A stretch of DNA of 14,016 nt from Anaerolineae bacterium. Its GTDB lineage: Bacteria > Chloroflexota > Anaerolineae > B4-G1 > SLSP01. The DNA is taken from positions 1 through 14,016 of the forward strand of contig JAFGSL010000722.1 in the NCBI GenBank assembly GCA_016934645.1, written 5' to 3'. Positions 1-6,571 of the stretch are shown one piece after another; positions within the stretch are counted from its first letter, which is position 1, and each line of letters opens with the position of its first letter. The position numbers were made by a program, and so were the translations under genes. The notes under the pieces are model-generated. The model was given only the letters and a program-made list of their open reading frames with translations. It was not told the origin of the DNA and ran no database searches.

Positions 1-530
1 ACTTACTACATACAGAACTCGGTATACCGCCTAATGCACACGGCATCGACTTAAATCCAAGCACGATGCATTATTGGCCTTTTGCCACACCAGATCCGCA
101 ATTGCTGTGCCGATGGTTAGACGGGACCTGGTTGGAACACTATGTATTGTCCCAGGTGACAGAAGTAGCACAAAGGTGTCAACTTCACGACTGGGGCATG
201 ACCTTGAGAACAGACAGTGGTTCGACTAATCCCGACTTCGAATTCGATGTTGTTGCATTACGTGGTTACCAACTTTTTGGCATCTCTTGCACGACCAGCA
301 CGGATAAGCATCGGGCTAAGCTCAAGTTGTTTGAAGCCTATGTTCGCGCGCGCCAACTGGGTGGTGAGGAAGCGCGGGTGGGCTTGGTTGCTGGTTATGC
401 AAAACCCAAAGGACTCCAAAAGGAGGTCGAAAATCAATTGGACGTTGATGGCAAGGTACAGGTTTTTGGGCCGCGAGACCTACCGACACTGGCGCGGGAT
501 CTCATCCAATGGTTTCAAAAAGCAGGTTAA
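1..530 (+). CDS. CARF-associated DUF1887 (Card1/Can2-like) nuclease, C-terminal part, 5' end outside window
   Basis: The reading frame is open from the first complete codon at position 3, so the ATG at 66 is an internal Met and the gene starts upstream of the window. The visible part is a PD-(D/E)XK-type fold like the C-terminal domain of Card1/Can2 effectors. It has a GTWLE motif (Glu at 135-137), a FEFDVV strand (Asp at 246-248) and then GISCTT (282-299), followed by a helix with KLKLFEA and ARQLGGEEARVGLV. In this family an N-terminal CARF domain binds cyclic oligoadenylate and activates nucleic-acid cleavage. That domain would lie outside the window. Oddly, the usual E-x-K active-site strand (ECK) reads SCT here, so the Glu and Lys are both absent. 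The stop lies 12 nt before cas10, and its position as first gene of the effector operon fits a cOA-activated ancillary effector. Family assignment is fairly sure; catalytic competence is not. Confidence 0.75.
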   Translation, partial: LLHTELGIPPNAHGIDLNPSTMHYWPFATPDPQLLCRWLDGTWLEHYVLSQVTEVAQRCQLHDWGMTLRTDSGSTNPDFEFDVVALRGYQLFGISCTTSTDKHRAKLKLFEAYVRARQLGGEEARVGLVAGYAKPKGLQKEVENQLDVDGKVQVFGPRDLPTLARDLIQWFQKAG

Positions 531-542
531 TTAGGAGGGACA

Positions 543-2180
543 ATGACAAGTTATACTTTGACCGTTTTAGACACACCGGGTATCCAACGTTACATTTTTG
601 GGAGTAACCGTCTGCGAGAAAACATAGGTGCTTCTGAGTTGGTGCACTGCGCTACATCGCAGTGGCCTTTGGAAAGGATGGTTGAAGAATATGATGACCC
701 GCACGGGCCGGGTAGAAAAAAGCTGAATACCAATGTCCACAAAGATGTTACTGATGGGTTGGATCCCGACAAGCGAATAGAGTGTGATCCGACCCTAGAT
801 GCCGAGATCATCTACATTGGTGGTGGCAATGTGGTCACCTTGTTTCGTGAAAAGCAAAACGCCTTGGACTTTGTTGCCCGCTTGCATGCTCAAATCATCC
901 AAGAAGCACCTGGTTTGGGACTCGCAGCGATACATCTGTCTATCGAATGGGAAAAGGACGACCTAGGGCAACAAGTAAATGCAGCAATGCAACAATTAGC
1001 ACAGCAGCACCGGGCTACTCCATTGACCTCGCCGTTGCTGGGATTAAGCGTTACCGCCGAGTGCCAGTCCACCGGCCTGGTTGCCACTGGCGACAGCACA
1101 CAACACCCGCATCCACCAGCAGAAAGACCTTACCTGATCTCTAGCGAGGTCGCGGCTAAACTGGAAATGGTCGAAACGGCCCAGACGCGCCTGCACCATC
1201 TGTTTTCTGATGCATTTCAAAATGCCAGGTATGACTTTCCTAGAAATTTCGATGAGTTAGGGCGCAGTAAACATGAAATGAGCTACATCGCAGTGGTCCA
1301 TGTAGATGGCAATCGTATGGGACGTTTCTTTCGGGACTTTGGTCGCTTGTGCCCCGACCCACGCGCTTATATTGATGCTGTGCGTAACGCATCCCAACAA
1401 ATTAAACAGGCATCACGGAGTGCACTGCAGAAATTGGGGAACTTGCTATTGGCAACCATAACACATCGTGGCAGGGATTGGTATGTTCAAGACAACGTAC
1501 CGGTGCGCGATTGGAAATTACCGTTCCGGCCCCTCGTCTTCGGGGGTGACGATACAACCTTCGTCTGCGATGGACGGCTAGGCCTTACATTAGCCGTTGC
1601 CTATCTGGAGGCTTTTGAAGATGCCACACAAGGCTTAGAGATTAGACAACGGTATGCCTGCGCTGGGATCGCGGTTGTCAAATCGCATTATCCATTCGCC
1701 AGGGCTTACGCGCTAAGCCAGGAACTCACGAAAAACGCCAAGAAACATGCATATGCGACGCCGGTAGGTGATGCGGAGGGTCTCTCTGCTCTGGATTGGC
1801 ATTTCGCTATGGGAGGCTTGTCAGGCTCTCTATCTGAGATTCGAGAACGTGAATATCGTGTTGCATCAGGAACTCTAGTCTCAAGGCCACTGCGTCTGCG
1901 AGATCACGCCAATGAATGGCGCACCTGGCCCAAATTTGCTAAAGCAGTCGAGAGTTTTCAACAGGAATGGAGCGAGAAACGCAACAAACTGGTTAGTTTC
2001 CGTCAACTGCTGCGTGAAGGACCGGAAGCTATGCAGTCTTTTCTTGAAGCATATCGCCGCTCCACGCCAGCGTTGGATGAAACGACATTGGATTTCCTGG
2101 AACATGGGTGGCATGGCGAGATTTGCGGTTACTTTGATGCACTCGAAGCCTTAGATTTTTATGTGGCGCTGGAGGGATAA
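543..2180 (+). CDS. cas10: Short Cas10 (palm polymerase, no HD domain), type III-D signature protein
   Basis: This is the large-subunit cyclase of a type III effector, which on target-RNA binding is expected to make cyclic oligoadenylate from ATP. The start is set by AGGAGG at 533-538. The protein is 545 residues and begins directly at the first palm (YIFGSNRLRENIGASELV near residues 17-34), with a degenerate GGGN at 93-96 where the catalytic pair would be in the second palm. The second palm has VHVDGNRMG at 252-260 and an intact GGDD at 334-337, then a C-x-GIAVVKSHYPFARAY strand-helix near 373-389 and a helical C-terminus. Canonical Cas10 proteins carry an N-terminal HD nuclease and are several hundred residues longer. 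No HD motif precedes the palm here, so ssDNA cleavage is not expected. It sits just after the DUF1887 nuclease gene, which fits a signal-and-effector pair. I also looked for a missed upstream HD gene and saw none in the window. Confidence 0.9.
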   Translation: MTSYTLTVLDTPGIQRYIFGSNRLRENIGASELVHCATSQWPLERMVEEYDDPHGPGRKKLNTNVHKDVTDGLDPDKRIECDPTLDAEIIYIGGGNVVTLFREKQNALDFVARLHAQIIQEAPGLGLAAIHLSIEWEKDDLGQQVNAAMQQLAQQHRATPLTSPLLGLSVTAECQSTGLVATGDSTQHPHPPAERPYLISSEVAAKLEMVETAQTRLHHLFSDAFQNARYDFPRNFDELGRSKHEMSYIAVVHVDGNRMGRFFRDFGRLCPDPRAYIDAVRNASQQIKQASRSALQKLGNLLLATITHRGRDWYVQDNVPVRDWKLPFRPLVFGGDDTTFVCDGRLGLTLAVAYLEAFEDATQGLEIRQRYACAGIAVVKSHYPFARAYALSQELTKNAKKHAYATPVGDAEGLSALDWHFAMGGLSGSLSEIREREYRVASGTLVSRPLRLRDHANEWRTWPKFAKAVESFQQEWSEKRNKLVSFRQLLREGPEAMQSFLEAYRRSTPALDETTLDFLEHGWHGEICGYFDALEALDFYVALEG

Positions 2181-2183
2181 GCT

Positions 2184-2861
2184 ATGGACATGTATAAACT
2201 TAAGTTCATTTTGCTCAGCGATGCGACGTTTGGGCGCGGAGATGGCGTGGTCAGTTTGGTGAACGCTGAAGTAGAGCATGATCGCTATGGGCTACCCTAC
2301 TTGCGCGGGCGTACCCTTAAAGGATTACTGGCCGAGGCTTACGCAGATATTCGCTTTGCTTTACAACAGTCGCCTGCGTCAAAGTCCCTGGCACGGTGGG
2401 ACGCCGCGGCACGTATCCTGTTTGGCGACCCAGGGAGCAAACTCAAACAACAAGCGCAGGTTCACATCGGCGACGCTTGTTTGCCTGCGGATTTACGTAG
2501 CGCGCTTGCTGCGGATATGGAAAGTGAATCCCCGACTCATACGGCAGATGCCATCCTGAATTCTTTGACAGCGATTCGTCGGCAGACGGCAATGGATGTG
2601 ACGGGCAAACCCGAGGCAGGAAGCCTGCGTGCGATGCGTGTGGTGCTGCGCGGCGTGATTTTTGAATCTCAATTGCGTTTCGTGCTGTGCCCCGATGCAG
2701 ATATCCTGGCTATCCTGGCGGCTTGTTCTATGGGGATGCGAAGGTTAGGAACCGGGCGCAATCGTGGCCGCGGTCATGTGCTGACCAGGCTGTACGATGC
2801 AGAGGATTGTGATATTACCCTTCAACATTTTGAACACTTTGAGAAGGAGGTAAAGCAATGA
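2184..2861 (+). CDS. Small single-domain Cas7-like RAMP protein (III-D, Csx10/Csm3-related)
   Basis: A 225-residue RAMP subunit expected to form one Cas7-type backbone segment on the crRNA. The RRM-like start KLKFILLSDATFGRGDG is followed by VNAEVEHD and the RAMP signature GLPYLRGRTLKGLL (residues 36-49). A glycine-rich loop, GTGRNRGRGHV, lies near the C-terminus. Aligned by eye with Csm3, the catalytic Asp (D33 in S. thermophilus Csm3, in the pattern IDSPVIKD) falls on Asn27 here, so this subunit may not cut target RNA. Asp20 in the preceding GRGDG loop is the nearest acidic residue. GGAGGG at 2171-2176 supports the start, although the ATG at 2190 is also possible. The stop overlaps the start of csx10 by 4 nt (ATGA). 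In the Synechocystis III-Dv system the corresponding Cas7 is fused to Cas5-Cas11; here it is a separate gene. Confidence 0.8.
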   Translation: MDMYKLKFILLSDATFGRGDGVVSLVNAEVEHDRYGLPYLRGRTLKGLLAEAYADIRFALQQSPASKSLARWDAAARILFGDPGSKLKQQAQVHIGDACLPADLRSALAADMESESPTHTADAILNSLTAIRRQTAMDVTGKPEAGSLRAMRVVLRGVIFESQLRFVLCPDADILAILAACSMGMRRLGTGRNRGRGHVLTRLYDAEDCDITLQHFEHFEKEVKQ

Positions 2862-4465
2862 AGGCGGTATGCTTTGAATTGCACTTGATTGAGCCGGTCT
2901 TGGCAACCGCACTGGGAGGCGACCCAAACAGCGCTGTATCGTTACCGTTCATTCCGGGAAGCATGATCCGGGGTATGCTCATTGGACGTTATTTACGCCA
3001 ACACAAAAAAAACACCCTGGATTTGGGGCTCGGTTCGGCTGATCGGAAATGTTTTTTTGATGGTCACTTGCTTTATCTCAATACCTATCCCGGATTGTGG
3101 CAGGAAGATGAAAAAATGATCCGGATGCTTCCCTCATTAGCAGCTTGGCATGTGCAAAAATATACCACAGGAGAAACGGTTTATGACCTGAGCATGGGGA
3201 GTATTCCAGGAGACTTGGAACTAACCAGGGTATCGGCCCCTTTTTGTTGGCCAGAGAAACAACAAGTCAACTTGTACACACCACGTAAGCGCGTTGCCAT
3301 CCACACTCAACGGGATCGGATTAAGGGACGTGCGACCGAGGGTAGCGGCGCGGTGTTCCAATACGAGGCACTTGCTCCAGGTGAGATTTTGGTGGGTGCT
3401 ATCGTTTGTCCTGACCCTGATCAGGATAAAGCATTATTAGACGAAATCCATTCGTTGTTGGAGGATCAAAAAATCAAGCTTGGTGGTTCGCAGAGTGCTG
3501 GTTATGGGCTGGTGGACGTGGCCCGTGTGTGGGTTGAGGATGATTGGAAAGAGGCGGATTTTTTTGTGGATGACATTGAAAAAGAAGAGGTTTTTAGTGT
3601 TACTCTACTGAGCGATGCTATTTGTCGAGATAGCTACGGACAGTATTTATCGCTCTTATCTGCTTCATATCTTGAAACCCAATTGGGGATTCCTCCCCAT
3701 TCATTGGATTTAATGCCAGAACGCACCTTTGTCCAAACGACCGTGATAGGGGGATTTAATCGCACCTGGGGATTACCCCTAGAACAACAACCTGGCATTC
3801 GTGCCAGCAGCGTATGTGTTTACAAGGCGTTGACCTCTATTTCCAAAACTGCGCTATGCACTTTGGTGAAAAAGGGGATCGGCGAACGTTGTACAGAAGG
3901 ATTTGGCCGGATCGCTATCAATTGGCCCGGTTACGAGACATTGACGTGCATCCCACCTATAGAACTGTCGCCTGAGCCAGCAGAATTGCGTCCGGGTTAT
4001 AGCACACGTCTGGCGCAGCGTATGGTGCAGTCAATGTTGCGCCAACGATTGGAACAGGTTTTAGTGGAGCGTGTCAATGGCTTGCGTCTTGAACCCGGCG
4101 CCAACCTAGCCAATACTCAATTGGCTCGCTTGCGCGTCCTAGGACGCGACGCTTCTTTCTCACGCGATCCCAATCCATTGCTTCGGCATCTGGATGGACT
4201 CACCGCTACAACGCGCAGAAACTTTGCCCGGGCCAGAATTGTAGATACGGATACAATCCCGGTGTTAACCTGGTTACGCCAGTTATTGGAAGGATCGCCC
4301 GAAGATATTTGGCATTATCTGTATCGGTCATCGTTAGAGGATTACGCATTTCCCAAGATAGCTACCGTCGTGGCTCACTGGACGCCAGCGTTGGCTAAGG
4401 AATATGTCCTTCGCTTGATAGATGCTGTTTTGTCACGCGCCATAGAACAAAGGAGGGCACAATGA
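2858..4465 (+). CDS. csx10: Csx10: Cas5-like RAMP with helical Cas11-like C-terminal region
   Basis: A 535-residue RAMP protein of the Csx10 type, expected to act as the Cas5 subunit that caps the 5' handle of the crRNA. Features include LIEPVLATALGGDPNSAVSLPFIPGSMIRGMLIGRYL across residues 10-46, typical of Csx10. There is a first glycine loop GGSQSAGYGL (209-218), then a second RAMP-like half ending in GIGERCTEGFGRI (340-352). From about residue 380 to the end the sequence changes to an Arg/Leu-rich helical region (for example RLAQRMVQSMLRQRLEQVLV). I infer this to be a fused small subunit (Cas11), because no separate csm2/cmr5-like gene exists in the operon. GGAGGT sits ahead of the ATG, which overlaps the preceding stop by 4 nt; the stop overlaps the next start by 4 nt. 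Family assignment is confident; the Cas11 assignment rests on helicity and on the known III-D architecture. Confidence 0.85.
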   Translation: MKAVCFELHLIEPVLATALGGDPNSAVSLPFIPGSMIRGMLIGRYLRQHKKNTLDLGLGSADRKCFFDGHLLYLNTYPGLWQEDEKMIRMLPSLAAWHVQKYTTGETVYDLSMGSIPGDLELTRVSAPFCWPEKQQVNLYTPRKRVAIHTQRDRIKGRATEGSGAVFQYEALAPGEILVGAIVCPDPDQDKALLDEIHSLLEDQKIKLGGSQSAGYGLVDVARVWVEDDWKEADFFVDDIEKEEVFSVTLLSDAICRDSYGQYLSLLSASYLETQLGIPPHSLDLMPERTFVQTTVIGGFNRTWGLPLEQQPGIRASSVCVYKALTSISKTALCTLVKKGIGERCTEGFGRIAINWPGYETLTCIPPIELSPEPAELRPGYSTRLAQRMVQSMLRQRLEQVLVERVNGLRLEPGANLANTQLARLRVLGRDASFSRDPNPLLRHLDGLTATTRRNFARARIVDTDTIPVLTWLRQLLEGSPEDIWHYLYRSSLEDYAFPKIATVVAHWTPALAKEYVLRLIDAVLSRAIEQRRAQ

Positions 4466-5979
4466 CAATCTCTCTTTCTCCATGGATGAAATCCCGTGAA
4501 GTTGTCGAACGGGTGATGATTACGGGCAGATTGGAATTGCTGACACCCACACACTTAGGCAACGGCGATGCCGATGGGCCAACCGATATGAGCTTGTTGC
4601 GCGATCCTCACTCTCCGCATCAAGTATTGCTCACGGGCGCTTCGATCGCGGGGGCACTGCGCAATTACTTGAGGACGAAACTATGGGGCTATCATACAAT
4701 GCCGGAGCCTGACGAACAGCCCGACCTGGGTTCGTTTTTTGAGCTTTTTGGGGGTCAGCGTGGCGATGAAGACGGTGGGCAAAGTTTGCTCATTGTGAAC
4801 GATGCCCGCGCAGCATTACAACAAACCGAAATTCGCGATGGTGTGCGTATTGATCCTCATACCGGTACCGCAATGGTGGATACGGCCAGCTCACGTGTCC
4901 AAGGTTACAAATTTGACCTGGAATTAATTCCCGCCGGTACTGTTTTTGAACTGCATTTCGAACTATTGATCCCAAAGGGCAAGCGTGAAGCACTCAAGGC
5001 GATGCTTGCCAGTGCGCTACAAGGCGTAGAGGACGGCGATGTCGCGTTGGGGGCGCGTAAACGGCGGGGATTTGGACAATGTCAGATCACACAATGGAAG
5101 GTCATATGCTATGATTTGAGCGATGTCCAACAACTGTGTGCCTGGTTAAAAGGCGCGCCGTCGGCATATATGAACAGCGACGACAAGATTGCTAAATGCC
5201 TGGCAGTCCCCTTGACTCATGACAAGCGAGATCGGCTTACCCTTCAGGGCACCTTTGTTTTGGCAAGCCCCTTACTTATCCGCTCAGAGGCAGATGCTTA
5301 TGATGCTGAAAAGGAAATCTCCCTGGCCGATACAGCGCACCTGCGCTCTCAACGTCCCAACCGTGGAGCAGTTCCCGTTCTGCCCGGAACAAGCTTGACA
5401 GGAGTGCTACGGCATCGTGCGCTGCGGATTGCCAGAACCCTGGGATCAGAAGCCAACGCTACGGACCTGATCACCGGACTCTTCGGTGGCGAACGCCTGG
5501 GGGCTGATGGCAAAAAGACCTTGGTTGCCAGTCGTCTGAGTGTGCGTGAGGTGGAAATCAAAAACACACACCGCCTGGTGCAGACGCGCGTCAAAATTGA
5601 TCGTTTTACCGGCGGCGCCTACCCTACTGGCTTGTTCAGCGAAATGCCATTGTTTGGTGGCCCAGAGTCCGAAGTTACGCTTTGGATTGAACTCCACCGG
5701 CCTAAACCTTATGAGGCAGGACTCTTGTTGTTGCTACTCAAAGACTTGTGGACCGGCGACTTACCAGTTGGTGGTGGAAACAACGTTGGCCGGGGGCGCT
5801 TGAGAGGCAAGTCAGCCCAGCTTGAATGGCCCACCCGTCAGCTAACATGCAACTTCTCTCAAGCGAGTGAAAATACCCCACTTGTTGTAAGCAAACCAGA
5901 GACTTTACAAACGTACATTGATGCGCTCGGTACATACTTAGGATATAAGGAGGCCAACGATGAAAGTACGCCATCTTGA
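4462..5979 (+). CDS. Double Cas7 fusion (Cas7-2x, two Csm3-like RAMP domains)
   Basis: A 505-residue protein made of two Csm3-like domains in tandem, expected to provide two adjacent backbone segments and two target-RNA cutting sites. Domain 1 (about 18-215) has LTPTHLGNGDADGPTDMSLLRD, with Asp42 at the place of the Csm3 catalytic Asp, then a TGASIAGALR RAMP signature and the loop GARKRRGFGQ (197-206). Domain 2 (about 258-455) has LADTAHLRS, with Asp290 in the equivalent place, then VLPGTSLTGVLRHRAL and the glycine loop GGGNNVGRGRL (437-447). AGGAGGG at 4451-4457 precedes the start, which overlaps the csx10 stop by 4 nt. The 3' end overlaps csx19 by 20 nt. Both Asp residues are retained, in contrast to Asn27 of the separate Cas7 encoded at 2184. 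The layout matches Cas7-2x of the III-Dv effector. Confidence 0.87.
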   Translation: MTISLSPWMKSREVVERVMITGRLELLTPTHLGNGDADGPTDMSLLRDPHSPHQVLLTGASIAGALRNYLRTKLWGYHTMPEPDEQPDLGSFFELFGGQRGDEDGGQSLLIVNDARAALQQTEIRDGVRIDPHTGTAMVDTASSRVQGYKFDLELIPAGTVFELHFELLIPKGKREALKAMLASALQGVEDGDVALGARKRRGFGQCQITQWKVICYDLSDVQQLCAWLKGAPSAYMNSDDKIAKCLAVPLTHDKRDRLTLQGTFVLASPLLIRSEADAYDAEKEISLADTAHLRSQRPNRGAVPVLPGTSLTGVLRHRALRIARTLGSEANATDLITGLFGGERLGADGKKTLVASRLSVREVEIKNTHRLVQTRVKIDRFTGGAYPTGLFSEMPLFGGPESEVTLWIELHRPKPYEAGLLLLLLKDLWTGDLPVGGGNNVGRGRLRGKSAQLEWPTRQLTCNFSQASENTPLVVSKPETLQTYIDALGTYLGYKEANDESTPS

Positions 5980-6571
5980 ATCCCGCTGTTGGCAGGTAAA
6001 AACGTATCCCTTGACAGAGGATCCGGTATCATGGCTTCAGCATCAAGCCAAAGATAAAGAAGACCCTTTCGAAACTTTACTGGCTTACGCCGATGATGGG
6101 GTTATTTGGGGACGTGTTAAGAACCACAGTTTACTCACGGCGCATACCGCTTTCCCGGCAATTTCGCCTGAACTCCAAACCGCTACTTTGCAACAAGCCA
6201 GACTCTTTGGCCCGACATGTGAATGGTTCCTATGGCGCACTGCAGCCGGTTGGCAAGTCCGATCATTTACAGATGGCACGGGTAAGAAGGGCAAAACTTA
6301 TGATGAAGTGGTGTTACTCTGGGGCACAGAATACGAAGATACTCAAAAAAAGTTTACCCTAGTGGCCGAGAGTATCCAGGGATTGCGCCATGCTCCACCG
6401 GTGAAGATAGGCAAACAGAATTTTAAAGACGGGGTACATCCCCTAAGCCTGCACGTACGTCACTATCTGGAACAGGACAAAGCCACAGGATTATACACAC
6501 TGGTCGGCAGCCGATTGGTAAAATTACATCCCTCCATTAGCCATAATCAAGGAAAGGAGGAAATACAATGA
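5960..6571 (+). CDS. csx19: Csx19 (TIGR03984-type type III-D accessory subunit)
   Basis: A 203-residue soluble protein recognised as Csx19 by LLAYADDGVIWGRV (40-53), the segment LQQARLFGPTCEWFLWR (77-93), YDEVVLLWGTE (114-124) and the tail SIQGLRHAPPVKI (138-150) with LHVRHYLEQDKATGLYTLVGSRLV (164-187). Csx19 is a marker of subtype III-D and is a component of the Synechocystis III-Dv effector. Its biochemical role is poorly defined and no catalytic motif is visible here. The start at 5960 is supported by AAGGAGG at 5947-5953, which lies inside the end of the Cas7-2x gene. The stop overlaps the next start by 4 nt (ATGA). This placement between the double Cas7 and the Cas7-insertion gene is the III-D2-like order. 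Confidence 0.82.
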   Translation: MKVRHLESRCWQVKTYPLTEDPVSWLQHQAKDKEDPFETLLAYADDGVIWGRVKNHSLLTAHTAFPAISPELQTATLQQARLFGPTCEWFLWRTAAGWQVRSFTDGTGKKGKTYDEVVLLWGTEYEDTQKKFTLVAESIQGLRHAPPVKIGKQNFKDGVHPLSLHVRHYLEQDKATGLYTLVGSRLVKLHPSISHNQGKEEIQ

